Part shown: positions 11,474-23,225 of the stretch, in pieces | Position numbering within the stretch: the stretch's first letter is position 1 | Layout of the letters: each line of letters opens with the position of its first letter | From: Primula veris | Lineage: Eukaryota > Streptophyta > Magnoliopsida > Ericales > Primulaceae | DNA length: 64,000 nucleotides | Assembly (NCBI GenBank): GCA_963682055.1 | Contig: OY821741.1 | Location: 26,792,711-26,856,710, forward strand | Direction of reading: 5' to 3' | Notes under the pieces: generated by a model | Database searches by the model: none | What the model was told of the DNA's origin: nothing | What the model saw: only the letters and a program-made list of their open reading frames with translations | Translations under genes and position numbers: made by a program

Positions 11474-13624
11474 CGTCTCGGAAATTTTGTATTTTATTAT
11501 TAATTTTAGTAATACGATAGTGATATTTAGTTTTGTGGGTGATTACGTTTTTGTGTGAAATATACACGTGTGATATGAAATTGGGTGTATATAATAGTGG
11601 TGGGTGTGATTTGTATTATTTAATAAGTAAGTGGACTAATTAGTAAATTAGTAAAACCTAAATATATAGATAATACATATACATATTACATAGATACATA
11701 TATACATATATAGAAGAGAGAGGGAGACAAGCGGAGTTGACATAGAGAGAGACGAATGCCGGAGAAGGGATTAGGTCATCGGAAAGGAGCTGGTCAGGCT
11801 GTGGTGGTAGGTGGTGGTAGTGGGTGCGGTTTAGGGTTTTAGGGCAGCGACTTCGGGAGCCGATTACGAGGTCATCAGGGGTCCGTTTTCGACAATCAAA
11901 TATGTTTTCTTAGACTATTTTTCGAGAGCTATCTATCCATGTAAGCCGTTTCATCTGATTTTAACTTTTATAAAAACCCATTTTTGGGAATATTTGCTAT
12001 AATCCGAATTAGGGACTTTTATATTAATCCGTAGCTCGTTTTAATTATGTTTAGGGACTGTTTAAGGACCGTTACTGGGCTGTCCAGATCTGGTTCTAAC
12101 TGTTCGTTGGGCTTTCGACTTGAGTTTGAGGTTTTTTGACAAACGAGCTCTCGTTTGTGTAGGTAAGGGGGAAGAATATGGTTTCGCTTTAAAGGCGGTT
12201 TTGTGTGTTGTTTGTTGTATGCTAGGTTATGTGAAATGGTTAGTGTGTATTGCATCGTTATTTTTTATGGTGATTATATTGTGTATGGCGATTTTACTAT
12301 TTTTGTTATAAAATGAATTGTGGTGAATAAAGTGATTTAAATGTGTTATTTAATTAAATCTTTTAAAAACGTGGAAGTGGTGAAAGTGGTGAAAGTGTGG
12401 TAGTGGTGATATCGTGTATACTCTTGTGGTGGTGTATACTTATGTGGTGATGTGTTTATCTAATTACATCAAATATTATTAAGTGTGTTTTATGTTTTAT
12501 TTTGGAGTTTACTGTTTTCGTGTTTGGTATTCGGAGTCTTTTATATTTATTTTAGGGATTGCAGTACCAAGTGTTAAGGCGGAGCTGTGTCAACTTATGG
12601 TGAGATCCCGGAAACTTGCGCAAGGATTAGGTATATCGGTACCATAGGGTTAGTCCCCATAAAGTTGGCCCCATATCTTTTGGTCACATGTTAGTGTCAG
12701 AATATGGGTGAGGGAACCATTGCACTTTGGGTCCTAGAGCAGAGTGGCTCTAAAAGTGGGTACATGTGAGACAATCCCGACTTTGTGTTTCGTTGAATCT
12801 TGTTTTATTTTGTTTTGTTTTATTATTAATTCAGTTGATCTTGATTATATGTTTGTTTACTTGTGTTGCGAGTTATATTTGTTGATGTGTTTTTCATGCA
12901 ATTGCCTTTGTCATTATTTGCCAAGATATCATATTTGCCAGGTTAGGATTGTGTGTGCGTGCTTAGTAGCACGTGCCGTTTTTAAAGTGAGATTGTTTTC
13001 TTACCTCCTTTCTTTGTTTTTTGTACATTTTGTTGACGATCTATGTACAGGTGCTGACGTAGATGGTGGCGAAGTTTAGAGTGCTTGCATGAAGCTCATT
13101 ATCATATTACACGTGATCGCGCGCACGCTAGACTTGTTTTTGTTCATTTTGGCATTATCTCATTTTGAGCCTTGTTGGCCTAGTAAGCGTTTAACGCGAG
13201 GTTAATTTTCTTTTGGTTCGAGTAACTTATCTCGTGCCCTTGTATATTTTGGATTACGCTATTTTATAGAATGTTAGCTGGGTTGGATTTGATTTTGGAT
13301 TATTTGGTAATCGCGTTGCGATTTTGTTATATGTTGTTTCAGGCAGGTCTAATTTATTGGAAACACAGATACGCAAAGCTCATGCCGAAATTTTCTAAAA
13401 CGTATTGTTTTGTTTGTGTTGTCACATTTGAACACCGTTGGCTACCCTTAGGCCAATTTAGTGAATCAAATGTGATTATCGGCATGCCCTGAAGTATTTA
13501 TTTGGTTCTATTGATTGGCATATTATCGAATGGCTTTCCGCATGTTTCGTTATTTTAAATTTTTTCCCTTTTTATTTTAATTTACATTCACGGCCTTGGG
13601 TTATCCAAAATTCGGGCCGTGACA
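11469..13624 (+). repeat. 3' LTR of the chromovirus-like Gypsy element
   Basis: Begins TGTAACGTCTCGG right after the purine tract GGGGAGAA at the end of pol. It ends CGGGCCGTGACA. Length 2156 bp. It contains GTGGTG-rich low-complexity stretches and several short ORFs that look accidental. Without the 5' LTR its length cannot be checked by pairing, but both ends fit the TG..CA rule and are bounded by a PPT on one side and Copia B coding sequence on the other. Confidence 0.82.
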
Positions 13625-14785
13625 GTAAGTGAACCCTCTTCTACCCAACCTCAAAAATGTAGGGTTAAGAAACGTCCTGGCAGAAACACACAGAGAGACC
13701 CTATCTTTGTTAAATATACCTATGATACTCTTAATAATGAGGTTGATCCTAGGTTTTGGAATAAAATCATGTCTGATAGGTTTGTTGAGTTTGGTCATAG
13801 GGAAATACATTCTGAAAGGCAGCTAAATCTGGCTAGTTATAGGAATATTCAGCATCATGTTGAGAATTTGTTGAAAGAAGTTGGTCTTGTCAGAACAATA
13901 AGTTACCCTGAATCTTACTATTCTGAACTAATTAGGGAATTCTATGCTAATCTGAATGCTGAGGTGTTTGATGAGAGTGATATAGCTTTTGGTATAGTGT
14001 TTGTGAGGGATCATAGTCTTGATTTTAACCCTGAAATAATCAATAAGTTTCTAGATACTCCTAGTCATCCTGAGGGTGATCTTGACTATGATATACTTGT
14101 TGTAGCTCTAGCAATTACAGGAAAAGAAAATCAGTTTGATGGTAATTCCATTAAAACTTCAGCTCTTACTCTTAGTGCAGCTGTTCTACATAGAATCTTT
14201 AAGTTCAATTGGACACCTACTAAGCAACCATCTAAACTCACCAAAGAAATGGCAGTATTCATCTATAGAATTATGTCTAAAATTCTCATCAATTTTGGTG
14301 AGCATGTGTTCAAATTGATCAAAGAGTTTGCTGATGTCAAATCTAACTCTGTCTTGCTTCCTTTTCCTTGCCTAATTTCTAGAATTCTTCTTTCTCAAGT
14401 GGATCTTGTACCCTCTTCTTCTGTAAATCCTCTTCTTCAATCTTTTGAGAAATCTACCAAGTGCTCTTCTGCTCTCTATATTTCTGCTAAACTTCTTAAG
14501 GAAGGTCATATCGATGACTTTACCGGTGAAAAGGAAAAAGAAAAAGAGTCTACTAGTGCTGCTCCTAAGAAGAAGGGTATTATAAGGTATCTGCTACAAC
14601 AACTAGCTGCAAATTAAGAGAAAAGGCCTGAGTTAGACACTCATGACTATAACCTTAATAGACTGCTCAAAAACCTCAAGGAAAGTGACAATGAGAGTGA
14701 CAGTGACATTGGGTACTCCTTAAGCAGTCAAGATAATGATGTGGTAAGGGATGAACATGTTTCCTCAAGAGCCCCTAGACATTGA
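13625..14785 (+). pseudogene. Copia B extra ORF (plant transposon protein domain), 5' truncated
   Basis: Clear homologue of 6903-8167. It begins inside the ORF (VSEPSSTQPQKCRVKKR) because the Gypsy LTR interrupts it. Intact over the region where copy A is broken: FYANLNAEVF, then VRDHSLDFNPEIINKFLD, the pattern of the PF20167 family. A TAA at 14615-14617 stands where copy A has CAA (Gln). Beyond it the same frame continues to TGA 14783-14785 with the acidic Ser-rich tail, so this is a single nonsense change. Function unknown; no membrane segment is visible. Confidence 0.75.
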
Positions 14786-15192
14786 TGAGTCAAGTAATAG
14801 CAACTAGTTTGTCGTGACTGTGACAAATAGGGGGAGAAATTTGAAGAGTTTATGTTATGTGTTTTATTTCAATTTCTGCAAATTATGTGTTAAAACTATT
14901 ATGTGCCAGTTTTTTTGGCCTTGTGTTTTGTTTGCAACTTATTTCTGAAATACTGTTTTTTAATGTTTGAATAAGTTTTGTACTTGGTGAAATTGATGAA
15001 TGAATGTTTATTTGAGTTATATTGTCTGCAATTCTATCTTGCAGGGAGAGCTTAAGTGTTTAACTCAAAACCACTTGCAATGTTCTGTAATTTTAAAATA
15101 CAGGGGAGATTGTATGTGCTAACATATTTTGCAGGTGGAGCTATTTGTATAAACTCATATTATTTGTCAAATCTAATGACAAAGGGGGATAT
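14786..15192 (+). other. 3' untranslated region of Copia B with polypurine tracts
   Basis: Non-coding, homologous to 8168-8550. Purine tracts are at 14822-14838 (CAAATAGGGGGAGAAAT), about 15040-15050, about 15100-15110 and 15180-15192 (before the LTR). Confidence 0.7.
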
Positions 15193-16302
15193 TGTTAGGA
15201 CCATATTTCTGGCATATTAACTCTTTGTTGTCAATTAGTTTGAACAAAATAATCTAAGCTGAATGTTAAGAATTAAGACAGTTTTATGTTTACATGTGAG
15301 GTTGCAATCGCAGTTGCAACTACAGTTACAACCTGCCAATACACAGGATTCTGTCTAATTCTGTCTAACTGCATTACTAAATCTTTAAAGTCTTTTATTT
15401 GAATTAAAGTATGCAGAATATATTCTCATTTGTTTAAAAAGATTTACCTTTTATATATTGAGAATATTAAGGTGATAAAGAATGGAAGTTGCTTAAAAGA
15501 TATATGGAGATTAGTTTAGGAGATATTGTTCCTTTTATTGTGCAACTAAATCTCTATTATTATGCAAAGTTTTTATCACGAAATTCAATCTATGTGTTTA
15601 CAAAATCTGTTATGATCCAATTAGATTGAATGTTATATAGAGTTATGATTTCAAAATATATTAAGATTTTATCTCTAAAATATATTATTTTATATGTTCC
15701 TTGTTTAAGAAAATAGTAACTCTTATTGTTAAGTAAGTTATTAACATGTTAACATGAAGATTGAGATCAATCAAATGCAGCAGTATCTCGTGCAAAGATG
15801 GAAAGATTGAGATCAATTAGAAGAGGCCAAATCAATCAACAAGATCTTGAAAAAAGAATAGTGTTTTACTCTTTAAATAGTTAATAAATTTGCTTATAAA
15901 AAGTATGTGTTATAAATTATAAAAAAAACTCAAATTTGAGAGAATACACATTGAGCTTTTAAAACGAAAAACAATGGTGGGATGTCATTGATTTTTTGAG
16001 TGATAGTTATAAGGTAGGAGGAATATTAAGATAGGCAAAAAAACATAGAGAGAGTATGAGAGTTTTTCATTAAGACTTGAATCCTATATTGTAAGCTTTT
16101 ATAATTTCATTAATTTGGGTGAGTGCCCCGGAGACGTATCCTAGTTGGGTGAACTCTGTTGTTAAATGTGCGTGTGAATTAGTTCAAGTATATTTAACTT
16201 TACAATTTATGTCGATCATTATTCTTAGGTTCCAATTGTGATTCCAACTGTACTTGGAACCTAACTGTATAACATCAACTAGAACAACAGATAGGAATTT
16301 CA
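15193..16302 (+). repeat. 3' LTR of Copia B (full length)
   Basis: Starts TGTTAGGACC and ends ..GGAATTTCA, 1110 bp, the same ends as element A. It is clearly more diverged from A's LTRs than those are from each other. It retains the three-fold 12-bp-period motif at 15300-15333 and the terminal inverted repeat GGTTCCAA...TTGGAACC at 16228-16261. Confidence 0.88.
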
Positions 16303-17485
16303 ATTAGGATCTACAATTCTTGATTTCGTTCGATATGCTACTTTCTCATATAATTTTAATCTAATTTTCGATACGCATTGATATCCATAAATGAATATTC
16401 TGCATTCGGATTTTTAACCCATTCCTCCACATTAATTTCTTATTTTGCTCATGACCCGAGCCACCAATAGACTGATGCTACTCCAATCACGAACATCATT
16501 GAGGCCATTCGCCAACGACCTAACACCTAAATGCTATTTACTTTCAGCTTAAAATTTATATACTTCGACTGAATCTTATGTACTTTCAACTCCATTTGTC
16601 GTTAAAAATGTATTTATTGGTGAAAACGCTGTTTTTTATGAATTATGTTGTTTTTTTATAAACAAATTACTTTTTCTGAAAAAAACCGCTCTTTAGATGA
16701 AAAGGCCGCTTTCGGGTGACTAATAGAGTTTTCGTGATGAAAAATATCGTTTTTCACGTGAAAAATCGCTCAATGATGACAAACATCGTTTTATGGTGAA
16801 AAAACAATTTTCATCAAAAACATGTATTTTCACCAAAAGCCGACTTTTCTCACAAAAGAATTGACTTTTTTACAATAAAGTAATTTTTTTCACCAAAAAG
16901 AGCCTTATAAAAAAACATTATTTCACAAAAAAAACATTTATACTAAAAAAAAAAGTTTCACAAAAAAAAAATGCCTTTTGACAAAAAATATATATTTTTC
17001 ACGAAAAAGAAAGTTTTTCCACTATAAATACATTTTTTCGAAAAAAAATTAAGATTTTTTACTAAAGAAACGCATTTTTAAAAGGCTTTTCCAGAAAGTA
17101 ATTTTTTCATCTAATTGGCAATTTTTTCATTGTAAAAAAGTAATTTATTATTTTTATCAAATCTCTTGATCTAACACCAACTTGAAATGCTATTGTCTAG
17201 CTGGACAATATTTGTTACATGTAATTTAAGAGAATAAAAATACTGATAGTGTAATATATCGTTTCTTGTTACGACCTTTTGGCTTTGCAAAAATCAGGTT
17301 AGCTCGATAAACACGTTATGTTATTATAATGTCTTAAACTCTTAGACTACATTTTCTCGAGTTTGATTTGCGAACACAAAAAAAAAAAAAGGAATTTCCT
17401 TAAAGGAAAATTTCATTTTCTTGACGGTTCTCATAAAATACTAAGCACAATTGAAAAAACCGCTTGTCTATCGGAAAAAAAATAC
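16303..17485. other. AT-rich intergenic DNA with a low-complexity tract
   Basis: No gene seen. From about 16610 to 17160 the sequence is made of short degenerate units. The first part is of the kind GTGAAAAA..CGTTTTT; after about 16830 it is mostly TTTTTCACAAAAA-like, as if the same unit had been inverted. The remainder is featureless AT-rich DNA. Confidence 0.5.
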
Positions 17486-17845
17486 TAAGTCGGTATCAAA
17501 CCAATCAGATTTTAGCAATTTAGTACCTAACTCACCTCATTCTCCCAATTAGGTTTCCAAGTTTTGTGTTTAACATTCAATCAAGACATACATGTTCAAT
17601 TAACCATTATACATTGCGTACAAAATTGGAAAAAGTTGGTAACACTTAGTACTGGTTTGGTCACGTATGTTGTAAATTGGGTAACAAATTTGTAAAATAA
17701 GGTAGTATAAAGTCTTTTTCCAATTAGAAAATAGATCGTGAGTGTCTCGATTAAAAATAAAACATTAAATTGAGTATTTCAATTTAGAAAAGTCGCTAAA
17801 TTGGATACTAAATTGACTAAAGTTGATAGATTAGATACCAATTTA
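17486..17845. mobile_element. MITE-like element with degenerate long terminal inverted repeats
   Basis: The left end TAAGTCGGTATCAAACC..CAATTTAGTACC pairs imperfectly with the reverse complement of the right end, TAAATTGGTATCTAATC..CAATTTAGTATCC. About 360 bp, non-coding. Ends of this type are common among small Mutator-like elements. The boundaries are approximate and no clear target duplication is visible. Confidence 0.5.
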
Positions 17846-17927
17846 ACTTTTTTCCATTTTCTATCATTTTCTTTTCTTTTTCTTTCTTCTACATTTTTAT
17901 AGTATAAACCGATGAGTTAATTCATGT

Positions 17928-18178
17928 TTTTTTTACCAAACTATCAGGTGTTAACAATTTTCATACCCAACTACGAAATTTAATAATTTACATACTAATT
18001 TAACAATAATTGATCAATCATCATACTTTTGCTCACTTGACACGACGTGACACAAATTAACCAAACATATGTTAAATGACGTGGTAACACCTCATGATCT
18101 GAGTTTTTATTTTATTTTATTTTATTTTATGATTAATAAAAAAAATCGTAAATGTTTAAAACTTGGTTACACTCGTAA
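17928..18178 (+). repeat. Left arm of a long inverted repeat flanking the viral segment
   Basis: The reverse complement of this stretch matches 23222-23450 with scattered differences. Shared blocks include GAGTGTAACCAA, CTCAGATCATGAGGTGTT, TTAATTTGTGTCACGT and AAATTAGTATGTAAATT, in the same order. It is non-coding and resembles the terminal inverted repeat of a Mutator-like or large fold-back element. The outer end is near a T-run at about 17928; no convincing target duplication was found. Confidence 0.75.
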
Positions 18179-18187
18179 GAATTTTAG

Positions 18188-18568
18188 TTTATAAATTTAC
18201 AAATTAATTTTTCTAAATGTTTATTGATAATTCTTTTGACTTTTTTTTCTCATTGTTTAAAAAAAATAAAAAAAATACAAAAAATGTAAAATTAGTGCAA
18301 AATGGTCAGAGAAGTTTGAAAATGAGTTTTAAATTTATAGAATTGTATTTTGATTTTTTTATGAGTTTTTTTTAAAAGGAACAAAAAATTAATTCAATAA
18401 AAAATCATTAAGAAAATCAAAATACAATTATGTAAATTTAAAACTCATTTTTTAACTTCTCTAACTATTTTGTACAAGTTTTCCGTTTTCTGTATAAAAA
18501 AAAAAAAAAGAGCAAGAAAAAAAAATCATAAACATTTAGAAAAATTAATTTATAAATTTATAAACTCA
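18188..18568. mobile_element. Fold-back MITE
   Basis: Nearly palindromic over its whole length, with the centre near 18378. The left arm starts AGTTTATAAATTTACAAATT and contains GAGAAGTTTGAAAATGAG. The right arm carries the reverse complement of both (ending AATTTATAAATTTATAAACT). It is AT-rich and has no coding potential. The right arm abuts, or slightly overlaps, the start of the viral coat-protein fragment. Confidence 0.65.
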
Positions 18569-19119
18569 GAAACTGGATTAGACCCAATAAAAGCTTGTAC
18601 AATAGCAGTTGAAAGAGTATATACTGCATTAGGTAAAACTGTGTTTGTATAACAATCTATGCCTTGCTCAGTTTTTATAGGATTCCTAACAATTTTAGTG
18701 GCTGTCAAAATCATTCGTTGTTGTTCAGGAGACAGAATATTGTCCCACCAACCACGTAGTTGGCCTGCGAAACCTGCTACAATAAATTCAGCGATTTGGT
18801 AGTCCGTGTTATTAGCACTAAGACATACCGTAGAATACATAGTAACTCTATGTAATAAAACCATAATTTGGTATTCAGTCATACCATCAATATTTCATTC
18901 ATAAATGGTTCTAGCACTAAAACTAGCAGCAAGATTAGCACTTTCTTCTTCATAAAGAATATCTTGTGGTGTCGGTCTAGAATAATAATGTTTCATAGGG
19001 GCAGTTGGAATAGTCTTTCTACCAAAAGCCGTGGATTTTCCAAAAACATTTTGGTTTATACTAGCATGTTGGTCTGGAGTATGTTCCATGGCTAATAATT
19101 GTTCTTCTAAATTTAGAAG
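18550..19119 (-). pseudogene. Pararetroviral coat-protein fragment, inverted
   Basis: The minus strand reads as a coat-protein segment, with short recognisable pieces YYSRPTPQDILYEEE and GFAGQLRGWWDNILS. The frame is interrupted by a stop and short gap near 18890. It points away from the rest of the viral ORF, so the segment was inverted during or after integration. The junction to the plus-strand part falls in a 16-bp perfect palindrome at 19104-19119. The distal end runs into the fold-back element. Confidence 0.7.
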
Positions 19120-21739
19120 CAATAAACCATATCGTAGTTCCGATGCTTCTGTTATATGTAGAAAATGTGGTAAAACAGGGGATTATGCCAATAAATGTTG
19201 GACAAATAAGAAATTAAATTAAATTACTGATGAAGGTCTTAAAAAACAGCTTATAGCTGTTATGTTATATTCATCTGATAACGAATCGGATACTAATGAT
19301 ATAGAAGATTATAACGATGAGTCTGAGCAAAACAGCTCTTCTTCTTCAGATTCCGATTGCGGTTGTAAAGATAATCACTATAAAGCTATGCTTGACATGA
19401 ATGGATTAAGTATTAATGTTCTTACATCCCAAGAAAGATCTATATTGGATCTGATCAATGAAATTGATAATCCCGATATTAAGAAAAAAATGATTGAGCA
19501 TTATTTAGATGTTCTTACCAAAGGTAAGCAAAAAGAAACTCCTTATATTCCTTACTCTCTAAAACAAGTTTTTCAAGGGCTCCAGTCCCTTCCTTCTAAA
19601 AATATTTCCAATAAGGAAATTCATAGAGTTGTAACAACCTTAAAAGAGGAAATAAATGTCCTCAAAATAAAAGATATTTCTATTTCAGATTTACAAAGTG
19701 AAATCCATTTTTTAAAATATGAAGTCAAATTTCTCAAGGATTACATACAAAAAGACATTCCTTTTTCAGAGGAACAAATTGATCCCAATTCTAATGATGA
19801 AACTTTTCTTAATACTATCGATAGGATTACCTATCAAAAGTGGCATTCTCAGGTTACGCTTGTTATTAATAAAGAATATACGTTTTCTGGCCAAGCCCTT
19901 ATTGATAGTGGGGCTGATTTAAATTGTATTTGTGAATGATTAATTCCTACACATTATTATGATAAGACTTCACAATCCCTTAATAATGCAGATGGATCTC
20001 GTATGAAGATCCAGTATAAATTATCAAATGCTTATATTTGCAATTCAGGAATATGTTTCCAAACAACCTTTGTTATAGTTCGAGGCCTTACCCAACAAAT
20101 CATTTTGGGTACTCCCTTTTTAAACTTAATTGAACCATTTATGGTTACATCAAAGGGTATTGTATTTGAAACAAATGGTCAAAATATTACGTTTGATTTT
20201 ATTACTAAACCACAAACAAGGGAAATTGATATGATAAAAGAAACATTAATTTATAAGGAAAATCAGATCAATTTTCTACAAAAAGATTTAAAGATTATGA
20301 ATATTTCTAAACAAATTATTTCTCAAAAAAATAAGATTAATTTTATCACCAGTCTTATCAAAAAAGAAATATGCAGTGATCTCCCCACTGCATTTTGGGA
20401 TAGAAAACGACATATTGTCACACTTCCTTATGAAGAAGATTTTAAAGATACTAATATTACCACTATGGCTAGACCTGCCCAAATGGGACTTGATCTTATT
20501 GAATATTGCAAAGAAAAAATAAATTATTTATTACAAAAGAAACTTATTCGTAAATCCTATTCTCCTTGGAGTTGCACTGCTTTTTATGTGTACAAAAATG
20601 CAGAAATAGAACGAGGAGCCCCTCGATTAGTTATTAATTATAAACCTTTAAATAAGATTTTAAAATGGATTAGGTATCCTATTCCGAATAAAAAAGATTT
20701 ACTCACCAGGATACAGTCTGCCAATGTCTTTTCAAAATTTGATTTAAAATCTGGTTATTGGCAAATCCAAATTGATGAAAAGGATAAGTATAAAACGGCG
20801 TTTGTAGTTCCTATGGGACATTATGAATCGAATGTGATGCCATTTGGATTAAAAAATACTCCTTCAAAATTTCAAAACATTATGAATGATATTTTTTATC
20901 CTTATTCTTCATTCACTATAGTTTATATTGATGATATTCTCATATTCTCTCAAAACATAGACCAACATTTTAAACATATAAATATTTTTATAAAACTAAT
21001 AAAAGCTGCAGGATTAGTAGTTTCTGCAACTAAAATGTCTTTATTTCAAACACATTCGTTTTTTAGGTCAGGAAATAGACCAGGGGAAAATTATCCCTAT
21101 TGATCGAGCTATTCAGTTTGCGGATAAATTCCCCGATATTTTACAAGAAAAAACCCAATTACAAAGATTTTTGGGAAGTCTCAATTATATTGCTGATTAT
21201 TATAAGAACCTCTCCATCGACAGTTCTCCCTTATATGAGCGATTAAAGAAGAATCCACCTCTATGGAGTGATATTCACACAAATGCAGTTAGACTTATTA
21301 AGTCTAAAGTCAAAAGTTTACCTTGTTTAGCACTAATATCTCCAACAAGTTTTAAAATTGTGGAGACAGACGCTTCAGATATAGGTTATGGAGGAATATT
21401 AAAACAAAAATTTCCCTCTAAAGATAAAGAAATATTATCTCGCTATACTTTTGGAAAATGGAATAATGCCCAGACAAATTATTCCACCATAAAGAAAGAA
21501 ATTCTTTCTGTAGTAAATTGTATTACCAAATTTCAAGATGATTTATTAAATCAAAAATGTCTTCTAAGAATTGATTGTAAAGCAGTAAAAGATGTCTTAG
21601 AAAAGGATGTCAAAAATTTAGCATCCAAACAAATATTTGCAAGATGACAATCTATTTTGTCTATTTTTTTGACTTTGATATTGAATACATTATTCTCTTC
21701 CTGATTTTCTGACCAGTGAATTTATTCTTGGCTCCAAAT
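19110..21739 (+). pseudogene. Pararetroviral polyprotein fragment (zinc finger, protease, RT, RNase H)
   Basis: Order on the plus strand: a zinc-knuckle-like CX2CX4(D)X4C motif at 19157-19198 in which the usual His codon is GAT (Asp); an acidic linker; an aspartic protease with DSG at 19904-19912 and an ILGTPFL flap partner; RT with catalytic YIDD at 20924-20935; and RNase H ending at TGA 21737-21739. Breaks: a stop at about 19219, a stop at 19937-19939, a frameshift around 21045-21060, and a stop plus frameshift near 21645-21690. No integrase follows. Such a polyprotein normally matures virions and copies RNA to DNA; this copy cannot. Confidence 0.85.
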
Positions 21740-22832
21740 GAGCCAGTCAAGTCACGGACGGAGGGAATATTCCTCTTCACATGATAAACATGAATATGAT
21801 AAGCAGAGATATTCCTCTCCTCGATCTATTACAGGCTCTGCTAAGAGCTCCAGCTCATCTAAGGGCTCCCTACCCAGATCCAAGAGGGAACCCGCTGATT
21901 ATGAGGATTATTTATCCTCTGGTAAAACTCAAGAGAGCTTCCTTGAAGCTCTTAAAGAACCAGTTCTTCCTGGAAAGAAAAAAGAAGAGGAAGAAGTAGT
22001 TATTCTTCTTCAAAAAGGAGATGAGAGGCTATTTACCTCCCCAAATACATTGGCCAAAAGATATTTTGATACATAGGTTAATTTCCCTTTAATTGATAAT
22101 AAAGACTTGAAATATTTTCAGTCTATTCTTATTGAAACAGGTTCAGTGGCTTTCAACCATATGAATCAAAATAAACATACTGGGGATATTTACTTCAGTA
22201 AAGCTTTCATTCGCAAAGTCATTCATATTACTGAATGTGGTTTAAACCCTAACAAGCCTATGCAGCTAAATTTTTCCCATAAAAATTATAATTATTGGGA
22301 TTATATTTCTGTTTAGAAGTATGCCTTCTATTATCAAAATAGGGCAGAAAAACACACATGGTTCATCAGATTGGAACCATCATTATTAACTCAAAAACTA
22401 CCATATTGGTTTTATCATTGGTTTTCCTTTATAGGGCCAAATGAGGACATTCTACCTCCAGATATTTTTACTAAATATGAAGACTATCTTTTAAGTAGCC
22501 CCAAAATTCGGGGGTAAAAGTGATCAAAGGAAGTAATTTACTTCGTTTTATTACTACGTTCATGGCAATGGTTCTATGCAGTTAAACCAACCGAAATTGG
22601 TATTATGGCCTTAGTCAGGCAATCCTATTATAAATGGTGGACAAAGTTTGATTATAAGCTAGTCCTCATTAAAATCCAAGAGACTATTGAATCCTATAAC
22701 AAAATGGAAAGGGAATATGCTCCCGAGAAAAAGACGATTGGTCTGCCTTCAATTGCAGATCTTAAAACAAAATACCCTTCGGCATCAAACATTGAGCTCA
22801 AAGAAAAATTATTGGAATACCTCCAGCAATAG
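21738..22832 (+). pseudogene. Pararetroviral second ORF, function unknown
   Basis: The ATG overlaps the stop of the upstream ORF (ATGA at 21738-21741), an arrangement suited to coupled translation. The N-terminal part is Ser-, Lys- and Arg-rich. The frame is broken at TAG 22074-22076, at 22314-22316 and again around 22500-22560, with further homologous-looking coding up to TAG 22830-22832. Florendoviruses are described as carrying a second ORF of unknown role after the polyprotein; matching this ORF to it is inference from position. Confidence 0.6.
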
Positions 22833-23225
22833 TTAGATGTGGACTTTTCTGACTGTTTTCAAGCAAACTCATCAAAATCAGATTTCATGATGGATGAAGA
22901 CAAAGGCAAAGGAACATTGAATTAATGCTTTTGTAAATTGTTATTACAGTAAAGAAAAGATTCCTTTATTTACTACTTTTGCAATTATGTATTTGATGGG
23001 GCCCAATGAGCACCCAGCGTAATTAAAAGAAAAGCTGTGAATCATTTCATTTTTACTGTTTAAGCCACTATGTTTTGGCTTCTTCTATTTCAGCCACTAT
23101 GTTTTGGCTTTTGTCGGCCGCCTTGTTTTTGGCCTTTATGTACCGAATCTAAGAATAGTAACCGGTAGCCGGTATTTCTTAGATATTTTGCCTATACAAG
23201 AGAAGGTAGTTCTTCTCAGATTCTG
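22833..23225 (+). other. Presumed viral non-coding region
   Basis: No ORF. It contains a short direct repeat, GCCACTATGTTTTGGCTT, at about 23064 and about 23092, separated by 28 bp. In a caulimovirid the segment after the last ORF would hold the promoter and poly(A) region; I see no certain TATA box here. It ends where the right inverted-repeat arm begins. Confidence 0.4.

Larger units (their letters stand above)
9586..13624 (+). mobile_element. Gypsy (chromovirus, Tekay/Del-like) element, 5' half missing
   Basis: The sequence enters in the middle of pol and runs through RNase H, integrase, a chromodomain-like tail and a complete 3' LTR. No 5' LTR, primer site, gag or protease is present. 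The right edge is the precise LTR end (..GCCGTGACA at 13624), followed by a coding stretch of Copia B, so this edge looks like an original insertion site. The left edge is inside a Copia LTR and is a later deletion or recombination junction. Confidence 0.88.
13625..16302 (+). mobile_element. Sirevirus-type Copia retrotransposon B, 3' end only
   Basis: A second, more diverged copy of the element at 1-9585. It contains most of the extra ORF, the 3' untranslated region with purine tracts, and a full-length 3' LTR. Everything upstream of the extra ORF is missing, replaced by the Gypsy fragment. Orientation is the same as A. Confidence 0.88.
18550..23225. mobile_element. Endogenous pararetrovirus (Caulimoviridae, florendovirus-like), rearranged and defective
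   Basis: Old viral copy in the plant genome. A coat-protein fragment lies on the minus strand, followed by zinc finger, protease, RT, RNase H and a second ORF on the plus strand, then a non-coding stretch. No integrase and no LTR are present, which with an RT of this type separates it from Gypsy elements. Two-ORF organisation with an ATGA overlap suggests a florendovirus-like genome (inference). No movement-protein region is seen. Several frameshifts and stops plus the inversion make it non-functional. Confidence 0.8.

Noticed and set aside
12744..13492. ORFs of 111 and 73 codons inside the Gypsy LTR
   Set aside because: Hydrophobic, Cys/Phe-rich translations of T-rich LTR DNA with no domain. 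The LTR itself explains the sequence.
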